A DNA stretch of 64,000 nucleotides, taken from positions 1 to 64,000 of the forward strand of contig JARGOP010000017.1 in assembly GCA_029233965.1 (NCBI GenBank), given 5' to 3'. The position numbers and the translations under genes were made by a program. The notes beneath the pieces were generated by a model. That model ran no database searches and was not told the DNA's origin. It saw only the letters and a list, made by a program, of their open reading frames with translations. Shown here in pieces: positions 26,675-35,874 of this stretch. Numbering within the stretch: the first letter of the stretch is position 1; each line of letters opens with the position of its first letter. The stretch is from Verrucomicrobiales bacterium. GTDB lineage: Bacteria; Verrucomicrobiota; Verrucomicrobiia; Verrucomicrobiales; DEV007.

Positions 26675-28768
26675 ATGTCTGTCATGATTCGCCGCCTTTT
26701 CGTTCTCGTCGCTTTTCTACCGCTCGTTCTCTTTGCCGCTCCGGAGATCACCCGTCCCAACGTCATCCTTATGATGGCAGACGACATGGGCATGGGGGAC
26801 AGCAGCGCGTATCAGGATTTCACGGGCAATGCTGACGAGGTGCAGGTCGCGACTCCGAACATGGAGAGACTCGCGGCGATGGGGGTTCGTTTCACGGATG
26901 CTCACACGACCTCTTCACGCTGCTCACCGTCGCGCTATGGTCTCCTCACGGGTCGCTATCCCTGGCGGAATCGACTCAAACACTGGGTGCTTTTCGGGGC
27001 ACAGGGAGATCCGATGATCGAGAGGGACCGTCCCACACTGGCGACCCTATGTCAGGACGCCGGTTACGGGACGGCGATGGTAGGGAAGTGGCACGTCGGG
27101 TTGCGCTATCGTCGTTCTGATGGAACCCCGGCCGCTGCCTGGGCAGATGCGGATCTTACGCGGCCGCTCTTTGATACTCCAGTCGATCATGGCTTTGATT
27201 TTGCCCGTTTCACGGCAAGATCTCACGGCACCTCAGGTCCGGATGCCGGAGCGGTGAATCCTGAAAAGTTCAATCATTCGAAGCAGAAAAAGGGGCCGGG
27301 CCATCTCCATGAGCGGACCGCAATCGGGGCCACCGGAGACGGGAAAGCACTCGTGGCCGGGGGGCCCGGGGCATACGTCTTGTCAGAGCTTGGCGGGAGG
27401 CACTCGGACGATGCGATCGAGTATTTATCGAGCCATCTCATCGGAGAAGAGAATGCGGAGCATCCTTTCTTTCTCTATTATCCTTCTCCGTCGAACCATT
27501 CTCCCTATACGCCGGATGAAGAAATCGGCGGAAAGCCAAGCCGCGGCGCTTCGCGAACGAAGTCGGGCGGGCCGATGGATCTGCGGCATGATTTTATCTA
27601 CGAAAACGATCTCATCCTCGGGCGTTTTATTGATTGGTTGGAAACGAATGACGACCCCCGGAATCCCGGCTCCAAACTGATCGGGAATACCATCGTCATC
27701 TTCACGAGTGACAACGGGGCGGAAAAGGACAGCGACATCGCAACCGGTCCGTTTCGAAGCAACAAATCGTCGAGCTACGAGGGTGGGCATCGCGTTCCGT
27801 TTCTGATTTCGTGGGCGGCCGGTGGAGTCGGCGATGGCGATGCGCAATCGCCGGGCCTCACCAACGCGACCCCGATTTGCCAGGTCGATACCTTCGCGAC
27901 TCTCGCTGAAATACTGGGCAAGCCGCTTCCCGATCTGCGTGCAGGCGGGAAAGGAGCTGAAGACAGCGTCAGCATGCTTGCGATCTGGAAGGGGACGCAA
28001 ACATATCGGGAGAACCCCATGTTTGCGCACGATCACAAAGAAGCGAAGCCGGATCCGGCGATTGCTGCGGTAAGACTCGACGATCCCGAAGTTGATGGCA
28101 AAGTCCTCGCCGGTCAGTGGAAGGTCCTATATGACCCGAGCCTGCTTCGGGCCGGGGAGACGGTGCCGTTGGAGCTTTACGAACTCGGTTCCGATCAGAG
28201 GGAAGAGAACAACCGGATCAGCGAGCCTGAGTTGCAGGGCCTGGTCGAGCACCTCAATCGGGTTTCAAGATTGCATCGGAACGTCGGCGGACATCGTCTC
28301 GCCGGGCTCCCGATGGGAGAGGAGGCGATTTTTGAACTGAGTGGCGGAGAAGCGAATTATCCGGAGATGGTCCTCATCCGGGACGGTGTTGAAATGACGA
28401 TACTGCCTTCGTCTGGTGAGCTGCATTTGAACCCTCGCGGCCTTGGCGTGACGACAGGAGGAGTGAAGCAGGTTGACGGCGGCGAAACGCTGACGATCAC
28501 CTTCGACCGGGATGTCATTCTCCAGCACTGTGCCATCGTCGCAGGCAACGGCGAGTGCGGCGGATTTTACCGGATCGGAGAAGACGCTCCGCTCGCGATC
28601 TACTGCGTCGACGGTGACATCGATGAGAAAGATCAGTCCGGCGTCTTGAGCGATCTCGGGGTGGTCAAAAAAGGGGAGAAAGTCGTCCTCAGCAGCGCCC
28701 CCCATTACGGCTCCGAAACACCGGGCCGCTGGCGCCTCAAAACGGTTTCTGTGAGGGCTTTGGAGTAA
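26675..28768 (+). CDS. Exported sulfatase with C-terminal extension
   Basis: A 697-residue sulfatase with a signal peptide and the metal motif MADDMGMGDSSAYQ. The formylglycine site is CSPSR with Cys83, followed by YGLLTGRYPWR. GKWHVG and IFTSDNGAEKDSD are present. The N-terminal 550 residues are a long version of the family; a further domain of about 130 residues follows, beta-rich and starting near FELSGGEANYP, which I do not recognise. Same direction as its neighbours, 78 bases after the previous sulfatase. Confidence 0.92.
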   Translation: MSVMIRRLFVLVAFLPLVLFAAPEITRPNVILMMADDMGMGDSSAYQDFTGNADEVQVATPNMERLAAMGVRFTDAHTTSSRCSPSRYGLLTGRYPWRNRLKHWVLFGAQGDPMIERDRPTLATLCQDAGYGTAMVGKWHVGLRYRRSDGTPAAAWADADLTRPLFDTPVDHGFDFARFTARSHGTSGPDAGAVNPEKFNHSKQKKGPGHLHERTAIGATGDGKALVAGGPGAYVLSELGGRHSDDAIEYLSSHLIGEENAEHPFFLYYPSPSNHSPYTPDEEIGGKPSRGASRTKSGGPMDLRHDFIYENDLILGRFIDWLETNDDPRNPGSKLIGNTIVIFTSDNGAEKDSDIATGPFRSNKSSSYEGGHRVPFLISWAAGGVGDGDAQSPGLTNATPICQVDTFATLAEILGKPLPDLRAGGKGAEDSVSMLAIWKGTQTYRENPMFAHDHKEAKPDPAIAAVRLDDPEVDGKVLAGQWKVLYDPSLLRAGETVPLELYELGSDQREENNRISEPELQGLVEHLNRVSRLHRNVGGHRLAGLPMGEEAIFELSGGEANYPEMVLIRDGVEMTILPSSGELHLNPRGLGVTTGGVKQVDGGETLTITFDRDVILQHCAIVAGNGECGGFYRIGEDAPLAIYCVDGDIDEKDQSGVLSDLGVVKKGEKVVLSSAPHYGSETPGRWRLKTVSVRALE

Positions 28769-28792
28769 GGGCTCCAGGCATTGACGGGAGGA

Positions 28793-28881
28793 ACCACGGA
28801 AAACACAGAATACACTGAAGGAGAAGCAGAAGAGCTGGTCAGCATTTAGAGCCTTTCAGTGTATTCCGTGTTCTCTGTGGT
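28793..28881. repeat. Imperfect 27-bp inverted repeat before the GxxExxY gene
   Basis: Bases 28793-28819 and 28855-28881 are reverse complements at 24 of 27 positions, separated by 35 bases. The arms read like accacggaaaacacag and its partner. They lie between a sulfatase and the GxxExxY gene at 28950. No T-run follows the second arm. Confidence 0.75.
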
Positions 28882-28949
28882 CAAAAATGCATTGCCCCTG
28901 TTCTCAGTTTCTGTTTGCATTGATAGTTGAAAAGTGTTCTTTAGAACAC

Positions 28950-29327
28950 ATGAATAGATTCCTCTTCGAAAAGGAAAGTTATCAGATTCGGGGAGCCTGT
29001 TTCGAAGTCTATCGTGAGAAGGGCTGTGGTTTTGTCGAGTCTGTTTATCAGGCTTGCCTTGAGATGGAACTGAGTGATTCAAACATCCCCTTTCAGTCGC
29101 AGCCTGCGATCAAGCTTTCCTACAAAGGTCGCGAGATTGAGCCTTCGTTTCAGCCTGATCTCATCTGTTTCGAGTCGGTCGTTGTTGAACTAGAAGCCGT
29201 GACTGCGTTAGGAGACGCACACCGTGCTCAGGTGCACAATTACCTCCGAGCAACCGGTCACCGGCTTGGCCTGCTCGTAAATTTTGGCCACTACCCGAAA
29301 GTGGAAATCGAAAGAATTGTTCAATGA
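28950..29327 (+). CDS. GxxExxY family protein
   Basis: A 125-residue protein of the GxxExxY family, named for the motif seen here as GCGFVESVYQACLEMEL. Other signatures are YQIRGACFEVYREKG, the PDLICFESVVVELEAV core (a PD-(D/E)XK-like arrangement) and AQVHNYLRATGHRLGLLVNFG. The start at 28950 gives the usual family N-terminus; an ATG at 28887 in frame adds an unlike stretch that runs through the repeat region. The function is unknown. The last four bases (ATGA) overlap the next sulfatase start, so the two are translationally coupled. Confidence 0.88.
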   Translation: MNRFLFEKESYQIRGACFEVYREKGCGFVESVYQACLEMELSDSNIPFQSQPAIKLSYKGREIEPSFQPDLICFESVVVELEAVTALGDAHRAQVHNYLRATGHRLGLLVNFGHYPKVEIERIVQ

Positions 29328-31051
29328 TCAAAAAACTCATTCTCTTCCTCGTCTTGCTTGCCTCTTCTGCTCAAGCGCAGCCAAACATCATCATCGTGAT
29401 GCCCGATGACATGGGCTATGGAGATATCGGAGCGACTGGGAATACGGTGATTCGTACGCCGAATCTGGACCGCCTTGCCGCCGGGGGTGCCGAGCTTACG
29501 GATTTCTACGTGTCGCCGGTTTGCTCGCCGACTCGCGCCTGTCTCATGACAGGGCGTTACAATTTCCGGACGCGCTGCATCGACACTTTCAAGGGCCGTT
29601 CCATGATGGACCCGGAGGAGTACACCATGGCGGAAATGTTGAAGGAAGCCGGATACGCGACGGGCATTTTCGGCAAATGGCATCTCGGCGACAACTACCC
29701 GATGCGCCCGCAGGATCAGGGATTTGATGAAGTCCTCATTCACCGGGGCGGTGGTCTCGCCCAGCCTTCCGAGCCAATCGAGAATGAGGACCGATACACG
29801 GATCCAATCCTTTTTGAAAACGGGAAGCAGGTAAAAAAACAAGGCTACTGCACGGACATCTATTTCGACGAGGCGATCGAGTTCATGGAGGAGTCGAAAA
29901 AAGCCGGGAAGCCTTTCTTTGTTTATCTCCCGCCGAACGCTCCGCACGGTCCGTATCACGATGTGCCTGAGGATTTGCTGGCCTATTATCAGTCAGTCGA
30001 CCTCACTCCGATTCTGAATGGACAGGAAAATGAGAAGCACATCGACACCGTTGCCCGCGTTTCTGCGATGATTGAGAACATCGATCAGAATATGGGGAAG
30101 ATGGATGCCTACCTCAAAGAGAGCGGCCAGTTCGAAAACACCATTGTGATGTTCTTCACCGACAACGGCCCGAACACGATGCGTTACGTGGGTCCGTTTC
30201 GTGGCATGAAATCTCACGTTCATGAGGGCGGAATCCGCACGATGTTTTACGCGCGCTGGCCTGAAATGCTGGAGGCGGGAACAAAAAGCGATCGCATTGC
30301 GGCCCACATCGACATCCTGCCGACGATGGCGGAAATCGCAGAAGCCAAACTTCCCGAAGGCCTCTCACTTGACGGGCGAAGTGTTCTTCCATTGTTGAAG
30401 GGGAAGGTTGAGGGCTGGAAAGACCGTGCGCTTTTCATTCAATCCCACCGCGGAAATGAGCCGGTCGAGTTCCACCATTTCGCGATGCGGGAGCAGGATT
30501 GGAAGCTTGTCCGCGGGACCGGGTTCGGAAACGAGGAGATTAAAAATCCACTGCCGTTTGAGCTCTATCAGATCAGCAAGGACCCCGGGGAGGAGAATAA
30601 CCTCGCAGCGGAAAAGCCGGAGAAGGTGGAGGAAATGAAAGCGGCGTATTCCGCATGGTTGGCGGATGTTTCTTCGACCCGCCCTGATAACTATGCGCCT
30701 CCCCGCATCGTGATCGGAGATGACGCGATGACTCTGACCGATCTCTCGATCCAGGACTGGCGCGTGCCGTCCGGAGCTGCGGGATGGGGCGTCGGGGGAG
30801 TATGGAAAGTCCAGTTCGCACAGGACGGGAACTATGAGGCAGCGGTAAAGTGGACGAATCCGATCGGTGCAAGGGATGTCGTCCTCAAGGTGGGAGACGA
30901 TCTTTTTGCCGGAAAACTGTCTGAAGATTCGTCGGAACTGGTATTCCCGAACCTCAATTTGAAGGCTGGAAACACCGATCTTTCGGTGGAAGTCAGCGGA
31001 GAGATCAGGAGAGACGAACTCCTTCGCTTTGTGACGATTGAACGAAAGTAG
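29324..31051 (+). CDS. Exported sulfatase
   Basis: A 575-residue sulfatase with a signal peptide (IKKLILFLVLLASSAQA), metal motif VMPDDMGYGDIG and formylglycine site CSPTR with Cys67, followed by ACLMTGRYNFRTR. GKWHLGDN and FFTDNGPN are intact. The last 100 residues form a beta-rich tail (DLSIQDWRVPSGAAGWGVG), perhaps a carbohydrate-binding or lectin-like module. It begins within the stop codon of the GxxExxY gene. Confidence 0.92.
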   Translation: MIKKLILFLVLLASSAQAQPNIIIVMPDDMGYGDIGATGNTVIRTPNLDRLAAGGAELTDFYVSPVCSPTRACLMTGRYNFRTRCIDTFKGRSMMDPEEYTMAEMLKEAGYATGIFGKWHLGDNYPMRPQDQGFDEVLIHRGGGLAQPSEPIENEDRYTDPILFENGKQVKKQGYCTDIYFDEAIEFMEESKKAGKPFFVYLPPNAPHGPYHDVPEDLLAYYQSVDLTPILNGQENEKHIDTVARVSAMIENIDQNMGKMDAYLKESGQFENTIVMFFTDNGPNTMRYVGPFRGMKSHVHEGGIRTMFYARWPEMLEAGTKSDRIAAHIDILPTMAEIAEAKLPEGLSLDGRSVLPLLKGKVEGWKDRALFIQSHRGNEPVEFHHFAMREQDWKLVRGTGFGNEEIKNPLPFELYQISKDPGEENNLAAEKPEKVEEMKAAYSAWLADVSSTRPDNYAPPRIVIGDDAMTLTDLSIQDWRVPSGAAGWGVGGVWKVQFAQDGNYEAAVKWTNPIGARDVVLKVGDDLFAGKLSEDSSELVFPNLNLKAGNTDLSVEVSGEIRRDELLRFVTIERK

Positions 31052-31154
31052 CAGGATTTGCGTAGTGAATCTTTCACTTTGGGGGAGGATTTCCGGCACG
31101 TTGATACGCCGGTGCCGCTCCTTCCATCGGAGCGTAACCTCCAGAGGAAATATC

Positions 31155-33539
31155 ATGTTTAAAGCCACCATCCGTTTTTGCGCTCTGAGTTGCACCCTGA
31201 GTCTCTTTAGCTTCGGTGCCGGCGCTGCTGAAAAGTCAGCGGCTGAAAAGGAGTTCGATGCCGTCGAGCCGATTCTCATGACCTTTTGTTATGACTGTCA
31301 TGGCGACGGCATGGATAAGGGCGACTTCATGATGGACGACTATGAGACGGTCGCCGCTCATCTGAAGAATTTTGATGTCTGGTATGAGACGTGGAAAAAC
31401 GTTCGCAGCAATTTGATGCCCCCGGCGGATAAGAAACAGCCGACGGATGAAGAGCGCGAGAAGGTGCTCGCCTTTATTGAGAGCCGCGTTTTTCAAATCG
31501 ATCATGAAAATCCCGACCCCGGTCGCGTCACGATCCGGCGGCTGAACCGTGAGGAATACCGGTATACGATCAAAGATCTTCTCCAGATCGATTTCAATGT
31601 GAACGACATACTCCCGGTGGATGACACCGGCTACGGCTTCGATACGATCGGCGATGTTCTGAGTATTTCGCCGCTCTTGATGGAGAAATATCTTGAGGCG
31701 GCAGATATGGTGGTCGAGGAAGCCGTGCCGACAGATGGTCCTGAGATCGTCGAATGGTGGCTGAATTTAAAGGACTTTCGCGACGAGCGAAGCGAGTCGT
31801 GGTCGACCGAATGGATGCCCTTTGAGCATGCCCGGAAAATGGAGAGCAATCCATGGGTGAACTTTGACGGTGAATACGAAATTGCGGTCGATTTCCGCAT
31901 CGCGGGGTCCGGGGAGGCATCCTCTCACAGTGCGACTTTGAAAGTGGGAGTCGATGATAAAGAACTCACCGCACGAAAATTGGGATGGGACAACTCGAAG
32001 CGACTCACGCTCAAGACCAAAGCGACGCTGAAACAGGGGCGTGAACAGAAGATCTGGCTCGCGACCGAGACCGGTGATCCGCCTCAGGAAGGGGAAAATA
32101 AGCTGGGGATCGATGTGGAGTCGGTTCGAATTCGGGGTCCACTCGACGGGAGTCAGAAAGACTATCCGTGGAATGTCCGCTATTTGTTTTCCGAAGGGCC
32201 TCCGTCTCCTGACGAAGATGCTCGCGATCCCTATCGGAAAAAAATTCTTCAGACCTTTGCGACGCGGGCTTTCCGCCGTCCCGTTGATGACGAGACCCTG
32301 GGGCGCCTTGTTGCGATTGCCCGTCAGGTTGACAAGCAGCCGAACAACAGTTTTGAGGACGGGATTGCGATGGCGATCAAGGCGATTCTCGTGAGTCCCC
32401 GTTTTCTCCTGCGGGCCGAGATTCAGCCGGAACCGGACAACCCCGGGAAAATTGTTCCGATCGATGAATATGCGCTTGCTTCGAGACTCTCTTATTTTCT
32501 CTGGAGCTCGACTCCTGATGAAGAGTTGATGCGACTCGCGGGGGAGGGGAGACTTCGTGTGGAACTGCGGAATCAGGTGGATCGCATGCTCAAGGACGAG
32601 AAGTCTTTCCGTTTTGTGGCGAACTTTGTGGGTCAGTGGCTCATGGCCCGCGACGTCGAAACCGTTCACATCGATGAGCGACGCGTCCTGAACATCAAGG
32701 ATCTCGGCGAGGCGCGCCGGACCTTCAGCGGAAGACTCCGTCAGGCGATGCGGAAAGAGAGTGAAAACTTTTTCGATTACATCCTGAAAAACAACAAGCC
32801 GGCGACCGATCTTCTCACCGCGAACTATACCTTTCTCGATGAAACCCTCGCCGAGTGGTACGGGATCGAAGGGGTCAAGGGAAGCCACATGCGCCTTGTC
32901 GATTTGCCGAAAGATTCAAAGCGTGGCGGCCTTCTTTCACAGGGCACCTTTCAGGTCGTGACCTCCAACCCCACGCGGACTTCTCCGGTGAAGCGCGGGC
33001 TCTTTGTTCTCGAAAATTTCCTCGCGACTCCGCCGCCACCCGCAGTGCCGGATGTTCCGCCTCTTGAAGAAGCGGCCAAGGGTGACGCCAGGAATCTTCC
33101 TCTCCGCGACCTCCTCGCGCTTCATTCGGAGCAGGCGATGTGTGCGTCCTGTCACGCCCGGATGGATCCGATCGGGCTGGCGCTCGAAAATTACAATCCG
33201 GTGGGCCTCTGGCGCGATACTTACAACGGCCAACCGATCGATGCCGCCGGAAAGCTCATGACCGGTGAGCAGTTCGGGAGTGCGAAGGAACTCAGCCATA
33301 TTCTCGCGACAGCCCGCTATCGTGACTTTCATCGGGCTCTTGCCGAGAAATTGCTCACCTATGCGGTGGGGCGCGGAATCGAATACTACGATGCCCCGAC
33401 GATCGACAAGATCGTCAACGATATTGAGACACACGGGGCGACGCTGAAAGAAATTGTCTATGGGGTCATCGAAAGCGCGCCTTTTCAGAAGCGCCGCGGT
33501 GATGGCGACATGTTTGCCGGTCCGGCCGGAGGGCATTGA
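31155..33539 (+). CDS. DUF1592 family planctomycete-type cytochrome c protein
   Basis: A 794-residue protein from the ATG at 31155, preceded by AGAGGA with good spacing and giving a signal peptide (RFCALSCTLSLFSFGAGA). An in-frame ATG at 31038 overlaps the sulfatase and is less likely. It has CYDCH (Cys45, Cys48, His49), DUF1587 (RRLNREEYRYTIKDLLQID), DUF1595/1592 (FATRAFRRPV; SYFLWSSTPDEE), DUF1588 (GGLLSQGTFQVVTSN with the second motif CASCH) and DUF1585 at the end. Unlike the copy at 10648, no DUF1552 partner follows; the next gene is a sulfatase. Confidence 0.88.
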   Translation: MFKATIRFCALSCTLSLFSFGAGAAEKSAAEKEFDAVEPILMTFCYDCHGDGMDKGDFMMDDYETVAAHLKNFDVWYETWKNVRSNLMPPADKKQPTDEEREKVLAFIESRVFQIDHENPDPGRVTIRRLNREEYRYTIKDLLQIDFNVNDILPVDDTGYGFDTIGDVLSISPLLMEKYLEAADMVVEEAVPTDGPEIVEWWLNLKDFRDERSESWSTEWMPFEHARKMESNPWVNFDGEYEIAVDFRIAGSGEASSHSATLKVGVDDKELTARKLGWDNSKRLTLKTKATLKQGREQKIWLATETGDPPQEGENKLGIDVESVRIRGPLDGSQKDYPWNVRYLFSEGPPSPDEDARDPYRKKILQTFATRAFRRPVDDETLGRLVAIARQVDKQPNNSFEDGIAMAIKAILVSPRFLLRAEIQPEPDNPGKIVPIDEYALASRLSYFLWSSTPDEELMRLAGEGRLRVELRNQVDRMLKDEKSFRFVANFVGQWLMARDVETVHIDERRVLNIKDLGEARRTFSGRLRQAMRKESENFFDYILKNNKPATDLLTANYTFLDETLAEWYGIEGVKGSHMRLVDLPKDSKRGGLLSQGTFQVVTSNPTRTSPVKRGLFVLENFLATPPPPAVPDVPPLEEAAKGDARNLPLRDLLALHSEQAMCASCHARMDPIGLALENYNPVGLWRDTYNGQPIDAAGKLMTGEQFGSAKELSHILATARYRDFHRALAEKLLTYAVGRGIEYYDAPTIDKIVNDIETHGATLKEIVYGVIESAPFQKRRGDGDMFAGPAGGH

Positions 33540-33637
33540 GGGTGGCATCAGATTCAGTAAACGGCGTGTCCGTTGCGTTGATGAAAAGGCATCATCGCGC
33601 TGCAGCCGGAGTGCGCTGTATTCGATAGGGTTCCGTC

Positions 33638-35428
33638 ATGAGATTGACCCTCCTTTTTCTCCTCGCGGTTGCGTGGGTACAAGATTCGCCGGCGGCGGAT
33701 CAACCCAATATCGTGCTCATCTTCACCGATGACCACGGTTGGTCTGACATCGGCGCGGCGGGGATCCACGACGATCTCAAGACCCCGCATCTCGATCAGC
33801 TCGCCGCGGACGGAGTTCGCTGCACAAATGGATACGTGACCGCTCCCCAGTGTGTTCCCTCGCGCGGAGGTCTTCTCGCGGGCAGGGACCAGAGTCGTTT
33901 CGGACTGGAAACAAACGGAAGCGGTCTCGAGGGTTTCAATGCGGAAATGACGATCGGGGAACGGCTTCAAAAGCAGGGCTACAAAACAGGGCAGATCGGG
34001 AAATGGCACCTCGGGCCGGGCCCGCAAATTGTGAGCCACGGCTTTGATGAAGTCTACAACAGGAATTCGGCAAGGCCCGCCTGGGCCACCTATCATCTCG
34101 ATGGGAGAGACCGGGAGCCCGGTTTCGATGAAACGGATACCTATCATCTCGATGCCTGTTCTCAGGCCGCGCTTGCCTTCATCGATCGTCATGGTGACGA
34201 TCCATTCTTTCTCTATCTCGCCTACCGTGCGCCCCACGTGCCTCTGGATGCCCCGGAGAAATATCTTTCCCGATTCCCGGGTAAGATGCCGGAACGACGT
34301 CGGCAGGCACTGGCGATGATCTCCGCGATGGATGATGGCGTCGGTCAAATTCGTGAGAAGCTGGAGGAGAAAGGCCTCACGGAGAAGACGCTTCTCTTCT
34401 TCATCGGCGACAATGGCGCTCCCCTCAAAATTCACAAAGTGGACGCGCCCGGAGGAGGGCCGGGATGGGATGGATCCCTGAACGAGCCGATGAACGGCGA
34501 GAAGGGAATGCTCAGCGAGGGCGGGATTCGCGTTCCTTTCCTCGTTGCGTGGCCGGGCAGAATCCCTCCCGGACAGGTGTATGAGAAACCGGTCATTTCA
34601 CTCGATGTCGCCGCTACGGCTACCGCCCTCGCGGGTCTTCCGGAAGATCAAAGCCTTGATGGAACCAATTTGATTCCGTTCCTCACGGGAGCGAACAACA
34701 CGGCCCCGCACGAAGCGCTCTTCTGGAGATGGTCGAGCCAGTCTGCGATTCGGGTCGGTGATTGGAAATTCCTTCGCGGAGGCAGTCGCGAGTATCTCTT
34801 CGACATCGTGAAAGACCCTTACGAAACCACTAACCTTCTTCAGGAGAAGCCGGAGAAGGCAGGCGAGCTTCGTTCCCGCCTCCGCGCGTGGACGCAGGAG
34901 CTGGATCCGCCGGGTTTCATTGGCGGGCAAATGCCGGAAGTCTGGGAGAATTATTTTGATCATTATCTCGACGGGAAGAAATTGACCCGGGAGAGCGTGG
35001 AAAAGCTGGCTGAGCCGGAAAACGTCGACGGATGGATCGCGCGAAATTCGGTGATCAAAGTGGAAGATGGTGTGCTCAAACTCCTCGATCCCGATGGCGG
35101 GAAACGGCTCACTCCGTTCCTCGCAAACAACCGGGTGGAGTTCGACGGGCCATTTCAGGTGTCCGTTGAGCTTGAGAAATCGATTACCGGTGATCTCGGG
35201 GTTTCGTGGCGTGAGGACGGGCAGAAGGATTTTTTTTCCGGAACAGTCACGCTTGCTGAAGAAACGGGGATACCGCCTCGGTTCAAGGGCACGGTTCCCT
35301 CAACCAACAAGGTCATTCATTTGCGAGTTTTGTTCCCGAATGGAAATGCGGGGATCAAATCCATTGAAGTCATCTCAATCGACGGAAAGGTTGTCAAACG
35401 ATGGGGATTTCAGGGGAGCCGGAAGTAA
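33638..35428 (+). CDS. Exported sulfatase
   Basis: A 596-residue sulfatase with a signal peptide and metal motif FTDDHGWSDIGAAG. The formylglycine site is CVPSR with Cys72, followed by GGLLAGRDQSRFG. GKWHLGPG and FIGDNGAP are present. The final 140 residues are beta-rich (VIKVEDGVLKLLDPDGGKR) and may bind glycan. Its end overlaps the possible early start of the following SnoaL-like gene. Confidence 0.92.
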   Translation: MRLTLLFLLAVAWVQDSPAADQPNIVLIFTDDHGWSDIGAAGIHDDLKTPHLDQLAADGVRCTNGYVTAPQCVPSRGGLLAGRDQSRFGLETNGSGLEGFNAEMTIGERLQKQGYKTGQIGKWHLGPGPQIVSHGFDEVYNRNSARPAWATYHLDGRDREPGFDETDTYHLDACSQAALAFIDRHGDDPFFLYLAYRAPHVPLDAPEKYLSRFPGKMPERRRQALAMISAMDDGVGQIREKLEEKGLTEKTLLFFIGDNGAPLKIHKVDAPGGGPGWDGSLNEPMNGEKGMLSEGGIRVPFLVAWPGRIPPGQVYEKPVISLDVAATATALAGLPEDQSLDGTNLIPFLTGANNTAPHEALFWRWSSQSAIRVGDWKFLRGGSREYLFDIVKDPYETTNLLQEKPEKAGELRSRLRAWTQELDPPGFIGGQMPEVWENYFDHYLDGKKLTRESVEKLAEPENVDGWIARNSVIKVEDGVLKLLDPDGGKRLTPFLANNRVEFDGPFQVSVELEKSITGDLGVSWREDGQKDFFSGTVTLAEETGIPPRFKGTVPSTNKVIHLRVLFPNGNAGIKSIEVISIDGKVVKRWGFQGSRK

Positions 35429-35433
35429 AGGGG

Positions 35434-35838
35434 ATGATTCGCGAGTGGTTTGAGCGGGTCTGGAATCAGCTCGATCTCACGGCGGTGGATGAACTGATGC
35501 ACGCGCAGGGCGAGATTCTCGGGCTGGGAAACACCGTTGTCGGCAGGAGTGGCTTCAAGGAAGTTCACCATTCCTTCACGGCTTCGTTTGATCAGATTCA
35601 CGTCGAGGTGGTGGATCTTGTCGCGGAAGGCAACGAAGTGGCCGGGCATTCCCGTTTCGCGGCGCGCCACCGTCAGTCGGGACGTGAGGTCGATTTTATG
35701 TTCAGTTTCCATGGCCTTTACGAGGATGGCTTCCTTCGAAAAGTCCGGAATGTCCTCGATTATACTTCGCTGATGGCGCAACTGAACTTGCTCGAGCCCG
35801 AGCGAATGCAGATGATCTTTGATGCTCCTGATCGTTAA
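35434..35838 (+). CDS. SnoaL-like / ester cyclase family protein
   Basis: A 134-residue protein with the SnoaL/NTF2-like fold: an N-terminal helix REWFERVWNQLDLTAVDEL, a strand region VVDLVAEGNEVAGHSRFAARH and a final FSFHGLYEDGFLRKV. From the ATG at 35434, GGAAG lies eight bases upstream; another ATG at 35401 would overlap the sulfatase by 28 bases. The family includes cyclases and isomerases, but no specific reaction can be assigned. It lacks a signal peptide. Confidence 0.75.
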   Translation: MIREWFERVWNQLDLTAVDELMHAQGEILGLGNTVVGRSGFKEVHHSFTASFDQIHVEVVDLVAEGNEVAGHSRFAARHRQSGREVDFMFSFHGLYEDGFLRKVRNVLDYTSLMAQLNLLEPERMQMIFDAPDR

Positions 35839-35874
35839 TCTCAAAAAAAACCGTCCTCTTCCAACTCCTGTTTT

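Noticed and set aside
31767-32888. 373-residue minus-strand frame opposite the DUF1592 gene
   Set aside because: A shadow of the real cytochrome gene, with no recognisable features.
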